From Coriobacteriaceae bacterium (lineage in GTDB: Bacteria; Actinomycetota; Coriobacteriia; Anaerosomatales; D1FN1-002), in assembly GCA_013824215.1 (NCBI GenBank), contig PNNM01000011.1, positions 1 to 20,855 on the forward strand: 20,855 nucleotides of DNA. Direction: 5' to 3'. Both the position numbers and the translations under genes were made by a program. Positions 1-7,012 of the stretch are shown here, piece after piece (positions within the stretch are counted from its first letter, which is position 1; every line of letters begins with the position of its first letter). Under the pieces are notes generated by a model that was given only the letters and a program-made list of their open reading frames with translations, ran no database searches and had not been told where the DNA came from.

Positions 1-125
1 GGCGAGAGCGGGCTGGGGTGCGGGCTGGGGTGCGGGCTCGGGAGTCGGCACCGATATGGGAGCGGGAGCGGACACCGGCGCCGGGGGAGGCTCGGGTGCG
101 GGTTCGGGAGCGGGCTCGGCAGCGG
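1..125 (-). repeat. Low-complexity repeat coding a Pro/Ala linker
   Basis: GC-rich degenerate repeats encode the PAPEP/PAPQP linker of the partial membrane protein. Two perfect 12-bp tandem copies of GGGCTGGGGTGC (plus strand) lie at 10-21 and 22-33, followed by a third, diverged copy. Such tracts often vary in length by slippage. Confidence 0.6.
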
Positions 126-501
126 GCGCCGGAGCGGGGATCGGCTCCTCGAGCGAGGCGACGACCTCCTCCAGCTCCAGTTCCTCGACGAGGGTGTCGA
201 CCCCGGGCGCACCGCCGGCGGCGGCTTCGGCCTTGACATCCGGGCGCCAATCCCCCGTGCGGATCGGTTCGTGGATGATGGCGTCCATGCTGCCCGGCAC
301 GGTGTGCGCCTCCACGAGCACCGGACCGAGTTGCACCGGGACCGCGGAGCGCACCGCGGGTACCGTCGGCGCCTCGTGGGTCACCTGGTAGGGCACCTCA
401 CGTCGCTCCCTGGCCGCCCTTGAGAGGGTTCGAATCAAGTAGGCCAGCGAGGCCAGGAACACCAGTGCGGCGGCGCCGAGGACTATGAGCCGGACGTCCA
501 C
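1..501 (-). CDS. Membrane-anchored Pro/Ala-rich protein, partial
   Basis: This gene is cut by the window edge, so only its first 167 codons are present. The reading frame opens with GTG at 501, 10 nt after the GTPase stop, with a G-rich stretch (GACGGGG) just upstream as a possible ribosome site. The protein starts VDVRLIVLG and has one hydrophobic segment at about residues 4-22, then a basic stop-transfer stretch (RAARERR). Residues 40-110 are soluble and of no recognised family. From about residue 120 the chain is a low-complexity Pro/Ala/Glu linker (repeats of PAPEP and PAPQP) that runs out of the window. I do not recognise it. Its place as fourth gene after roadblock, DUF4388 and GTPase genes suggests a membrane partner of that cassette, with a further domain expected beyond the edge. 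The long open frame, spacing and coding bias make it a convincing gene; its function is unknown. Confidence 0.7.
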   Translation of the reverse strand, partial: MDVRLIVLGAAALVFLASLAYLIRTLSRAARERREVPYQVTHEAPTVPAVRSAVPVQLGPVLVEAHTVPGSMDAIIHEPIRTGDWRPDVKAEAAAGGAPGVDTLVEELELEEVVASLEEPIPAPAPAAEPAPEPAPEPPPAPVSAPAPISVPTPEPAPQPAPQPALA

Positions 502-511
502 GGCGACCCCG

Positions 512-1039
512 TCAGCTCATGCTCTCGAGGATCCGGTACAGAAGGCCCAACAGGACCGCCTTGACGCTGTCCTTGTCGCGGGCATCGACGGGAAGGAGCG
601 GCACCTCGTCCGCAAGACCCAACTGGCCCCGGACCGAGGCGATCGTGGCGGTGTCGTCGGCGGCGACCTTGTTCGCGGCCACGACGAACGGCACGTCGGA
701 CATATCGGTGAAGAAGCCGATCATCGACTTCGCGTCCTCGAACGAGTCACCGTCGGTCGCGTCCACGAGCAGCACGAACCCGAGCATCCCCTCGGACAGC
801 GTCTCCCACATGAAGGAGAACCGCTCCTGCCCCGGCGTGCCGAAGAGGTAGAGCACGACGTCGTCGGAGATCGTGATCCGACCGAAGTCCATGGCGACCG
901 TGGTCTCGCCGGAGCCCTCCCCCGCGACATCCGAGACCTGCCGCTCCGTGGACAGGACGGTGATCTCGCTGACCGCCTTGATGAAGGTGGTCTTCCCGGC
1001 GTTGAACGGGCCTGTCACGACGACTTTGACCGACTGCAT
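512..1039 (-). CDS. Small Ras-like GTPase (MglA/CvnD-type)
   Basis: This is a 175-aa single-domain G protein of the kind found beside roadblock proteins (MglA of gliding bacteria, CvnD of actinobacterial conservons). The P-loop GPFNAGKT is at residues 10-17, the switch II/G3 motif FGTPGQER at 66-73 and the G4-like NKVA at 123-126. The G3 motif has FGTPG where Ras has DTAGQ-type residues, a variation known in this bacterial group. The usual Asp of the NKxD guanine-recognition motif is Ala126, so nucleotide specificity should not be assumed. There is no membrane segment or lipidation signal. The ATG at 1039 lies 21 nt after the DUF4388 stop and has GGAG upstream. It is third in a four-gene cassette after a roadblock gene, whose product is the likely GTPase-activating or scaffolding partner. 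The family call is firm; a role in type IV pilus polarity is inference. Confidence 0.85.
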   Translation of the reverse strand: MQSVKVVVTGPFNAGKTTFIKAVSEITVLSTERQVSDVAGEGSGETTVAMDFGRITISDDVVLYLFGTPGQERFSFMWETLSEGMLGFVLLVDATDGDSFEDAKSMIGFFTDMSDVPFVVAANKVAADDTATIASVRGQLGLADEVPLLPVDARDKDSVKAVLLGLLYRILESMS

Positions 1040-1060
1040 GTCCGTATCGACTCCGTCCGC

Positions 1061-3046
1061 CTACAGGCTCTTGATGCCGTCGATGATCTTCAACACGAGG
1101 TCCTTGTCGACCATCTGGTCCATGTGCAGACCTCCGGCCGCTCCGGGCTCCGGGATCTTCTTCACGCTCGCCATGGGACGCTGGCGTCCCATGCCGCCGC
1201 CGCCGGTGAGCGCGGTGAGTTCGTCGCCGATCCCGGCGCCGAGATCCACCCCACCGATCTCGTCGAGGAACGCATCGGTGGAGATGACCCCGGCGGTCTC
1301 CGCCTCCATCGTCTCGAGCGCAACCGGCTCCTCGCCAGCGGCACCTCGCTCCTCGATCGCCGGGGACTCGAGGGACGAGAGGAGATCGGAGAAGTCGGGT
1401 CCCTCGGGCTCGGGCACAGGCGTCTCTTCGGTCAGCTCGGCGAGGACCTCGGAGATCTCGGCCGGAGCCGGCTCCTCGATCGCGGCGGCTGCCTCGACTT
1501 CAGGCGGCATCGCCCATGCCTCGTGCTCGGGCAGCCCCTCGGTCTCGGCGGGAACGACCTGCTCGGGAGCGAGGCCTCCGGTCGCCAGGCGCTCGAGCTC
1601 GGCGATGGTCGGCTCGCTCTCGGCGGCGGCCGCCGCCTCGGACTTCTCGGGAAGCACGGGTGTCAGTAGGTCCTCGCTCGGTAGCTCGCCGAGGCCGAGT
1701 GCCATGAGATCACGTTCGAGATCCCCGGTCATCTGGGGGGCGACCTCGGAGGCCGGCTCGCGGACCTCGAAGACCGGCTCTTCCGCGGACACGGGTTCCG
1801 GGCTCGGGACGGCCACCTCTGGAGGGAGCAGATCCTCGACGAGCGAGAGGTCTTCGAGCGAGAGCGGCGCCTCGAACGGCGACGGTACCTGCTCGGTCGG
1901 CTCCGGAACGGCTGCCGGCTCGGCCGGCACGGGCGGGAACTCCTCGAAGACCTCTGCCGGCAGTTCCGGCATCGCGGCGAAGACGCCCGGCTCCTCGGGT
2001 ATCTCCGGAGCGGGCTCGACGGCCTCGGGTGCGACCTCTTCGGCCACGGCCGGCTCGATGGCGGCGGCGGCGACGGCTTCCGTGACTTGGGGCGTCTCCA
2101 ACACCGCGCCCATCATCTGCTCGAACACCACCATGTCCTCGGCGCTGGCGGCCTGCGGTCCCGCGGTCAGGAACTCAGGCTCCTCGGCCGGCGCCTCGGC
2201 GGCGGGCTCCGTGGGCGTGGAGGGGCGCGCCGCCTTCGACTTGGCCGCGAGTTCGGATTCGCGCCTGATCTCCGCGAGCCGCGCATCACGCCGGGCGCGC
2301 TCCGCCCGTAGGCGTTCGACCTCGTCGTCGCCTGCTATCTCGAGCAGGCCGGCGGAGAACAGGCCGTAGATGATGCGGGCGACCTCGAAGTCGGTGCGCC
2401 CCGTCTCCACAGCCAGCTCGGAGACGCTGCGCGTCCCGTCCACGAGCAGGAGGAGCTGCCACTCGATGGGCTTCAGCGAGATCTCGAACGTCCCCTCGCC
2501 GGGTGCGGTGGCCATCTTGAACACGATGTCCATCGAGGGGACCTTCTTCTTGATGCGGGTCCACTCCTCGAGGCGGCGCGCGCCCTCCATCACGATGTTC
2601 TCGATGGAGACGGACAGGCCGATGTCCTCCTCGAGGACCTCGGGCATGGTCTCGAAGTCGAAGTCGCCTTCGTCCCAGCGCATCAGATCGAAGATCGTGT
2701 CCTGGATCTGCTCCTGGACGAACGCCTCGAGGATCTTGTCCGAGACGTAGCCCTCGTCCACCAGGATCTGGCCGAGTCTGCGCCCGGCGGGAGGCTCGGA
2801 CGCGCGCATCTCGAGCGCGCGTGACAGCGCGTTGGGGGTGATCTTCTGCGCCGCGACCATGCGCTGGCCGAGTGGGTCCTGGTGCCAGTTGGACTGGGCG
2901 AAGAAGACGTCGCCATCACGGAACCAGACGCTCCCCGCCGCGCCATCGGCGCGGCGGATGCGCAGGACCCCCGTCTTCTTGCTGAACGTGACCAGCTGGA
3001 AGACGTCGGGCAGCGAGAAGTCCCTCAGGTTGCCGCGCAGTGCCAT
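1061..3046 (-). CDS. DUF4388 (PatA-N-like) protein with long acidic Pro-rich linker
   Basis: A 661-aa protein. Residues 1-55 match the start of DUF4388/PATAN domains (MALRGNLRDFSLPDVFQLV, then KTGVLRI and VWFRDGDVFFA). Two tandem helical repeats follow at about 59-78 and 91-110, both of the form LGQxxVxxxx[IV][TS]xxxL, like the LG..LV units of MshEN domains. Residues about 187-238 resemble a winged-helix segment (LVDGTRSVSELAVETGRTDF). A charged helix covers about 240-270. Then some 370 residues are dominated by Glu, Pro and Ala and are probably disordered. The chain ends in a short hydrophobic/basic tail (DKDLVLKIIDGIKSL) that may be a docking peptide. There is no enzyme motif and no membrane segment. 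DUF4388 proteins often accompany roadblock and GTPase genes and two-component systems; here the gene sits between the roadblock and GTPase genes (49-nt and 21-nt gaps). A scaffold role is inferred. Confidence 0.8.
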   Translation of the reverse strand: MALRGNLRDFSLPDVFQLVTFSKKTGVLRIRRADGAAGSVWFRDGDVFFAQSNWHQDPLGQRMVAAQKITPNALSRALEMRASEPPAGRRLGQILVDEGYVSDKILEAFVQEQIQDTIFDLMRWDEGDFDFETMPEVLEEDIGLSVSIENIVMEGARRLEEWTRIKKKVPSMDIVFKMATAPGEGTFEISLKPIEWQLLLLVDGTRSVSELAVETGRTDFEVARIIYGLFSAGLLEIAGDDEVERLRAERARRDARLAEIRRESELAAKSKAARPSTPTEPAAEAPAEEPEFLTAGPQAASAEDMVVFEQMMGAVLETPQVTEAVAAAAIEPAVAEEVAPEAVEPAPEIPEEPGVFAAMPELPAEVFEEFPPVPAEPAAVPEPTEQVPSPFEAPLSLEDLSLVEDLLPPEVAVPSPEPVSAEEPVFEVREPASEVAPQMTGDLERDLMALGLGELPSEDLLTPVLPEKSEAAAAAESEPTIAELERLATGGLAPEQVVPAETEGLPEHEAWAMPPEVEAAAAIEEPAPAEISEVLAELTEETPVPEPEGPDFSDLLSSLESPAIEERGAAGEEPVALETMEAETAGVISTDAFLDEIGGVDLGAGIGDELTALTGGGGMGRQRPMASVKKIPEPGAAGGLHMDQMVDKDLVLKIIDGIKSL

Positions 3047-3095
3047 CGGCTTTCCGCCATCTGTCCCTTCTCCGGTCGCGCGTGCGGCCGGGACG

Positions 3096-3710
3096 TCACC
3101 TCAGGATGTCCGCGATGGCCTCGGCCGATTGCCGCATGTCGTAGAGCACGAGGCCGAGTTTGGCCTGCATCCCGGCCAAGCACGTCAGCACCGCGCGGTC
3201 GCCCGAAGCGATCAGCAGGACGTAGCCGTCCTCGCCCTCGATGAATACCTGCGACAGGTGCCCCCTGCCGAGTTCGGCGGCGGCCCGTTCGCCGAGTCCG
3301 AGGATGGCCGCGGACATCGCGCCCACGCGGTCCTCGTGCATCCCCTCGGGCAGGGCGGATGCCATCGTGAAGCCGTCCAGGCTCACCAGTGCAGCCGCCT
3401 GGATGTCGACCGAGTTCTCGAGCAGGGTGTTCAGGGCGCCGGCCAGCCGCTCCTCGCGGCTCGGTTGGCGCACCTGTGCCGACGGACGTGCGGTCGCGGG
3501 GGCGGATGCCGTCGCGGGAGCGGGCGCCGCGACAGGGGCGACCGCCAGCGCTGGCGATGGCGCTGCGGCGGGAGCGGCCACAGGCACGGACGCAGGCGCG
3601 GCGGCGGGGGCGGTCCGGATGACGACCGGGGCCGTTATGGCCTCGTCATCGTCGTCCAGGAACTCGTCCTCGTCGCTGATGAAATAGTCGCCGATACCGC
3701 TATCTGCCAT
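3096..3710 (-). CDS. Roadblock/LC7-domain protein (MglB-like)
   Basis: A 204-aa protein. I chose the ATG at 3710 over an in-frame ATG 48 nt upstream because GGAGGTG lies 7 nt before it and the sequence before it looks non-coding. Residues 1-26 are acidic (DEDEFLDDDDE). Residues 27-80 are an Ala/Pro/Val linker, and about 86-204 form a roadblock/LC7 domain: ALNTLLENSVDIQAAALVS, DGFTMASALP, the helix around MSAAILGLGERAAAEL, and strands VFIEGEDGYVLLI and AVLTCL. Roadblock dimers bind small GTPases and act as activators or platforms (MglB on MglA; CvnB in conservons). The gene begins the cassette roadblock-DUF4388-GTPase-membrane protein, 146 nt after pilB. It could instead regulate some other polarity or signalling process; the domain call is firm, the partner is inferred from adjacency. 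Confidence 0.85.
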   Translation of the reverse strand: MADSGIGDYFISDEDEFLDDDDEAITAPVVIRTAPAAAPASVPVAAPAAAPSPALAVAPVAAPAPATASAPATARPSAQVRQPSREERLAGALNTLLENSVDIQAAALVSLDGFTMASALPEGMHEDRVGAMSAAILGLGERAAAELGRGHLSQVFIEGEDGYVLLIASGDRAVLTCLAGMQAKLGLVLYDMRQSAEAIADILR

Positions 3711-3717
3711 CCAAGGA

Positions 3718-3724
3718 CACCTCC
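3718..3724 (-). promoter_or_regulatory. Ribosome binding site deciding the roadblock start
   Basis: The minus strand reads GGAGGTG here, 7 nt before the ATG at 3710. It is among the best Shine-Dalgarno matches in the window and places the start at MADSGIGDYF rather than at the longer reading frame opening at 3758. Confidence 0.75.
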
Positions 3725-3746
3725 GTGGCTCCTCGCGGGCCCCCTC

Positions 3747-3771
3747 CGCGGGCATCACAAGGATGCCGCGT
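3747..3771 (-). terminator. GC-rich hairpin between pilB and roadblock genes
   Basis: On the minus strand GGCATC and GATGCC pair around a 5-nt loop (3751-3767). The stem extends by three more pairs if one C is bulged. It lies about 90 nt past the pilB stop and 37 nt before the roadblock ATG. No T-tract follows, so it is not a clear intrinsic terminator. It could be a weak terminator, an mRNA end-stabiliser or a leader hairpin of the cassette. Confidence 0.3.
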
Positions 3772-3813
3772 CACCTATCGCGACCAGCGATTCATCTTCT
3801 CATGAAGGGTATG

Positions 3814-3846
3814 CGGACACAACCGAGCCGACACCGGACACAACCG
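3814..3846. repeat. Direct repeat with 21-bp period upstream of the roadblock cassette
   Basis: CGGACACAACCG (plus strand) occurs exactly at 3814-3825 and again at 3835-3846, a period of 21 bp or about two helical turns. The pair lies in the short intergenic region right after the pilB stop and upstream of the roadblock gene. The geometry fits two protein-binding half-sites on one DNA face. No strong sigma-A promoter is visible nearby; TTGTGT within the repeat could serve as a poor -35. Confidence 0.45.
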
Positions 3847-3856
3847 GGCACCAGCG

Positions 3857-5536
3857 TCAGACAACGACGCGCATGATCTCCTCTATCGAGGTCTGGCCCA
3901 GCAGGACCTTCTTGAAACCGTCCTCGCGCAAGGTCACCATGCCCTCGGCGATGGCCTGCCTCTTGATCTCGTCGGTCGAGGCGTTCTCGACCGCGAGACG
4001 TTCTATGTTCTCCGACATGCTCATGACCTCGTAGATGCCCACCCGGCCCTTGTAGCCGATGTTGTTGCACTTCTTGCAGCCGGTCGCGCGGTAGATCTTC
4101 GGCGGGTTCCCCGGTTCGAACGGGAAGCCCACTCGCGTCAGGACCTCCTCGGAAGGGGTGTACTGCTCCTTGCACTCCACGCACAACCTGCGCGCGAGAC
4201 GCTGGGCGAGTACGCAGGTCACCGCCGATGCGATCAGGAACGGCTCGATGCCCATCTCGGTGAGGCGAGTCAGCGTCGAGGGAGCGTCGTTGGTGTGCAA
4301 GGTGGAGAGCACGAGGTGACCCGTGAGGGCGGCCTCGATCGCGATCGTCCCGGTCTCCTTGTCGCGGATCTCGCCGATCATGACCGTGTCCGGGTCCTGC
4401 CGCAGGATGGAGCGGAGCGCCGCGGCGAACGTGAGGCCCGCCTTCTCGTGCACCTGCACCTGCGACAGACCGGGCAGGCGGTACTCCACCGGATCCTCGA
4501 CGGTGATGAGGTTGATCCCCACGTCGCTGGTCTTGTTGATCGCGGCGTACAGCGTGGTGGACTTCCCCGAGCCGGTCGGCCCGGTGACCAGCAGCGCGCC
4601 GTAAGGGAGCGCCAGAGCCTCCATCAGCCTCGTGAGCGGCTGCTCCAGGAAGCCGAGGTCCTCGAGCGACATCATGATCGAGGCGCGCTCCAGCAGACGC
4701 ATAACGACCAGCTCGCCGTGGACCAGCGGTAGGACGGCGACGCGGAAGTCGACGGCCTTGCCGTCGAGCACCACACCGAACCGCCCGTCCTGGGGGACGC
4801 GCTTCTCGGCGATGTTCATCCCGGAGTTGATCTTGATCCGGCCGAGGAGCTGCCGGTGAAGCCTCTTGGGGCTGCGCAGGATCTCCTGACAGACGCCGTC
4901 GATCCTGAACCGGATCCGCATGTCATTCTCTTGAGGTTCGACGTAGATGTTACCGGCGCCCTGCCGGATGGCCTCGGTGATGATCATGTTCATCAGCTTG
5001 GCGACCGGCGCGTTCTCGCTGGTGACGTCCTCTTCTTCCTCATCGACGCTGACAGTGCCCAGCTTGTCTTCAAGGTCCCCCATCATGTCCGCGACGTTCT
5101 CGCTTGCCGTCGCGAACTTCTCGATCGCGTTGACCAGGTCGCTCTCGGCGGCCAGCACGGGGCGGATCTCGAAACCGGTCACGATGCGCAGGTCGTCGAT
5201 GGCCAGGATGTTCGCCGGGTCCGACATGGCGACGATGAGCTCCTCGTCCTGCAGCTTGATCGGCAGGACGGTATAGCGGCGCGCCATGTCGATGCCGATC
5301 ATCGTAGCGGCGTTCGGATCGATCTCGAAGCCAGCCAGATCGACGTAGGTCAGACCCATCTGCCCCGCGACGACCTGGGCGATCTTGGCGTCGTCCGCGT
5401 ACCCGAGATCGGACAGCACGCCGGTGAGAGACCGGCCGTCGGCGCTCAGACCGAGCGCCTCCTCGAGCTGCTCGACCGTGATGAGCCCCGACTGCACGAG
5501 GATCCGGCCGAGCCGCTTGCCCGACGCGGCGGACAT
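3857..5536 (-). CDS. pilB: Type IV pilus / type II secretion assembly ATPase (PilB/GspE)
   Basis: A 559-aa AAA-type hexameric motor that powers pilin polymerisation at the inner membrane. The N-terminal MshEN-like domain opens with RLGRILVQSGLIT (8-20). The ATPase core has Walker A GPTGSGKST at 319-327, an Asp box (ITVEDPVEYR, 344-353), Walker B with GEIRD at 388-392, and a His box (TGHLVLSTLHTNDA, 405-418). Four cysteines (C452, C455, C487, C490) form the zinc site typical of PilB/GspE. The usual SDIHIEP is GNIYVEP here (195-201), a notable change. The ATG at 5536 overlaps the aroE stop by one base (TGATG). Upstream in-frame starts lie inside aroE and give a low-complexity Arg/Gly sequence, so I rejected them. 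No pilT, pilC or pilin gene follows in the window. Length and motifs fit PilB well; GspE of a secretion system cannot be strictly excluded. Confidence 0.93.
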   Translation of the reverse strand: MSAASGKRLGRILVQSGLITVEQLEEALGLSADGRSLTGVLSDLGYADDAKIAQVVAGQMGLTYVDLAGFEIDPNAATMIGIDMARRYTVLPIKLQDEELIVAMSDPANILAIDDLRIVTGFEIRPVLAAESDLVNAIEKFATASENVADMMGDLEDKLGTVSVDEEEEDVTSENAPVAKLMNMIITEAIRQGAGNIYVEPQENDMRIRFRIDGVCQEILRSPKRLHRQLLGRIKINSGMNIAEKRVPQDGRFGVVLDGKAVDFRVAVLPLVHGELVVMRLLERASIMMSLEDLGFLEQPLTRLMEALALPYGALLVTGPTGSGKSTTLYAAINKTSDVGINLITVEDPVEYRLPGLSQVQVHEKAGLTFAAALRSILRQDPDTVMIGEIRDKETGTIAIEAALTGHLVLSTLHTNDAPSTLTRLTEMGIEPFLIASAVTCVLAQRLARRLCVECKEQYTPSEEVLTRVGFPFEPGNPPKIYRATGCKKCNNIGYKGRVGIYEVMSMSENIERLAVENASTDEIKRQAIAEGMVTLREDGFKKVLLGQTSIEEIMRVVV

Positions 5537-6441
5537 CAGCCGGTCACCCCGGTCTCGCCGCCGCCGTCTTTGAGCGCCGCTTCCGCGGCGGCCCGCATCA
5601 CGTCGCGTGGGGCGCGCGACTGCATGCCCTCTGTCCAGATATCGATGGCCGTAGCGCCCTGTGCGACCAGCATGCCGAGCCCGTCCACGGTCACGGCCCC
5701 CGCCGCCTCGGCGCCCTGGAGCAGCGGCGTGGGTGTGGCGCGGTAGACCATGTCGCAGACGACCTGGCCGCCCTTCAGCCATTCCACGGGGACAGGGCTG
5801 CCGTCACCGGTCTGCATGCCGAGGGAGGTCGCGTTCACGACGAGGTCGGCGGCACGGACGGCCTGCTCGGCCTCGGCGGAGCCGAGCTCCACCGCGCCCA
5901 GCTCCGTGGCCCGCGCGTTCGGAGAGACCCTGCCCACGAGCTGGACCGCGCGCTCCGGGCTGCGGTTGACCACCGTGACCTTGGCGGCCTTGCCCAGGAC
6001 CAGAGCGACCAGCGCCGCGCCGGCCGCGCCGCCGGCCCCGACGAGAGCCACCGCCCGGCCTTCCGGTGCGAACTGCGCGTCGGTCTGGAGCGCCTCGAGA
6101 AGTCCCCGGCCGTCCGTGTTGTAGCCGATGACTCGCCCGTCCGAGACGTGCACGGTGTTGACGGCACCCGCCATCTGGGCGAACGTCGCGACCTCGTCGC
6201 ACAGCCCGAGCATGGCCTGTTTGAACGGCATCGTGACGTTGAGACCGACGAAGGGCAGGACCTTGACCGCGCCGAAGAAACGGTAGATGTCCGTCTCCTG
6301 CTCGACCGGCAGCGGGACGTAGACCCAGTCGAGCCCCATCGCCGCGTAGGCGGCGTTGTGCATGGCAGGAGAGAGGGTGTGCTCGAGCGGCCAGCCGATG
6401 ATGCCGGCGAGCTGGGTCCTGCCGCTGATCGAAGGGCTCAA
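5536..6441 (-). CDS. aroE: Shikimate dehydrogenase
   Basis: A 301-aa enzyme reducing 3-dehydroshikimate to shikimate with NADPH, in aromatic amino acid and chorismate synthesis (cytosol). The shikimate site is TLSPAMHN (22-29; usually SLSP). The catalytic Lys is K74 in NVTMPFK and the catalytic Asp is D110 in YNTDG. The Rossmann loop is GAGGAAG (135-141), followed by the NADP-type motif NRSPER (159-164); the C-terminal GMLVAQGA is also present. The start is TTG at 6441, supported by GGAG 6 nt upstream and by an in-frame TAA further upstream with no ATG or GTG between. The next possible start, Met27, would remove the shikimate-binding loop. The gene follows the YqeG-like gene by 63 nt and overlaps pilB by one base. 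Its order after mltG, with genes inserted, is the familiar actinobacterial arrangement. Confidence 0.93.
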   Translation of the reverse strand: MSPSISGRTQLAGIIGWPLEHTLSPAMHNAAYAAMGLDWVYVPLPVEQETDIYRFFGAVKVLPFVGLNVTMPFKQAMLGLCDEVATFAQMAGAVNTVHVSDGRVIGYNTDGRGLLEALQTDAQFAPEGRAVALVGAGGAAGAALVALVLGKAAKVTVVNRSPERAVQLVGRVSPNARATELGAVELGSAEAEQAVRAADLVVNATSLGMQTGDGSPVPVEWLKGGQVVCDMVYRATPTPLLQGAEAAGAVTVDGLGMLVAQGATAIDIWTEGMQSRAPRDVMRAAAEAALKDGGGETGVTG

Positions 6442-6447
6442 GCGGTT

Positions 6448-6451
6448 CTCC
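6448..6451 (-). promoter_or_regulatory. Ribosome binding site supporting the TTG start of aroE
   Basis: The minus strand reads GGAG 6 nt before the TTG at 6441. It is the only plausible ribosome site between the upstream in-frame stop and the conserved AroE core, so it decides an unusual TTG start. Confidence 0.55.
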
Positions 6452-6504
6452 GGGGTCGTTGCAAGGAACGATGCGGCACCTCGGGTCCCGCGGCGCCGTC
6501 TCGA

Positions 6505-6999
6505 TTATGCCAGTGGTTGTCTATCGGCGAGAAGCCGTCTCTCGATGAGCCTCAGGAGCAGCGTGTGGGGCAGGTCCGACGTCGACAGCGGCTCCACGAG
6601 AACCGTGGTCAGCCCGAGCATGTTGCCGCCGAGGATGTCCGTGAACAGCTGGTCGCCCACGACCGCGGACGTCGCGGGTCCGGCGCCGAGCAGGCGCATC
6701 GCCTTGCGAAACGCGAACGGCAGCGGCTTGAGCGCCTTGGGGACGAGACCGAACCCGAGCGCATCGGCGACCTCGAACACGCGGTCGTGCCAGTTGTTCG
6801 AGACAAGGCACGCCACGAAGCCGGCGTCCTCCAGCGTCCCTGCCCAGCCGCGGAGTTCCGGCGTCACGACGTTGGTGTCCCGCGGCAGCAGGGTGTTGTC
6901 GAGATCGACCAGGAGAGCGCGGACACCCCGCGCGCGCAGATCCGCCAAGTCGATCGCCAGGACATCCGAGTAGTAGAGGTCGGGTGTGAACAGCCCCAT
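6505..6999 (-). CDS. YqeG-family HAD phosphatase
   Basis: A 164-aa HAD-superfamily (subclass IIIA) hydrolase of the YqeG type. Motif I is DLDNTL at 32-37, with nucleophile D32 and acid/base D34. Motif II is S67 in VSNN. A motif III lysine lies at K88 or K91 in PKALKPLP, and motif IV is GDQLFTD at 115-121. The N-terminus FTPDLYYSDVLAIDLADLRARG and a length near 165 residues are typical of the family. Members lie beside aroE in many Gram-positive genomes and are often annotated as phosphatidylglycerophosphate phosphatase-like; the substrate here is not known. The ATG at 6999 is 13 nt after the upstream stop, with a GGGGG stretch as ribosome site, so it is probably cotranscribed with the ABC transporter genes. 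Confidence 0.88.
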   Translation of the reverse strand: MGLFTPDLYYSDVLAIDLADLRARGVRALLVDLDNTLLPRDTNVVTPELRGWAGTLEDAGFVACLVSNNWHDRVFEVADALGFGLVPKALKPLPFAFRKAMRLLGAGPATSAVVGDQLFTDILGGNMLGLTTVLVEPLSTSDLPHTLLLRLIERRLLADRQPLA

Positions 7000-7012
7000 G
7001 AAGCCCCCGTGC

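Noticed and set aside
5537..5782. N-terminal extension of PilB inside aroE
   Set aside because: Low-complexity Arg/Gly composition, lies within aroE in another frame, and PilB starts normally at MSAASGKRLG.
6442..6504. Hairpin between the YqeG-like gene and aroE as terminator
   Set aside because: A short GGCGCC/GGTGCC pairing is possible, but the loop is long, there is no T-tract, and the genes are closely spaced.
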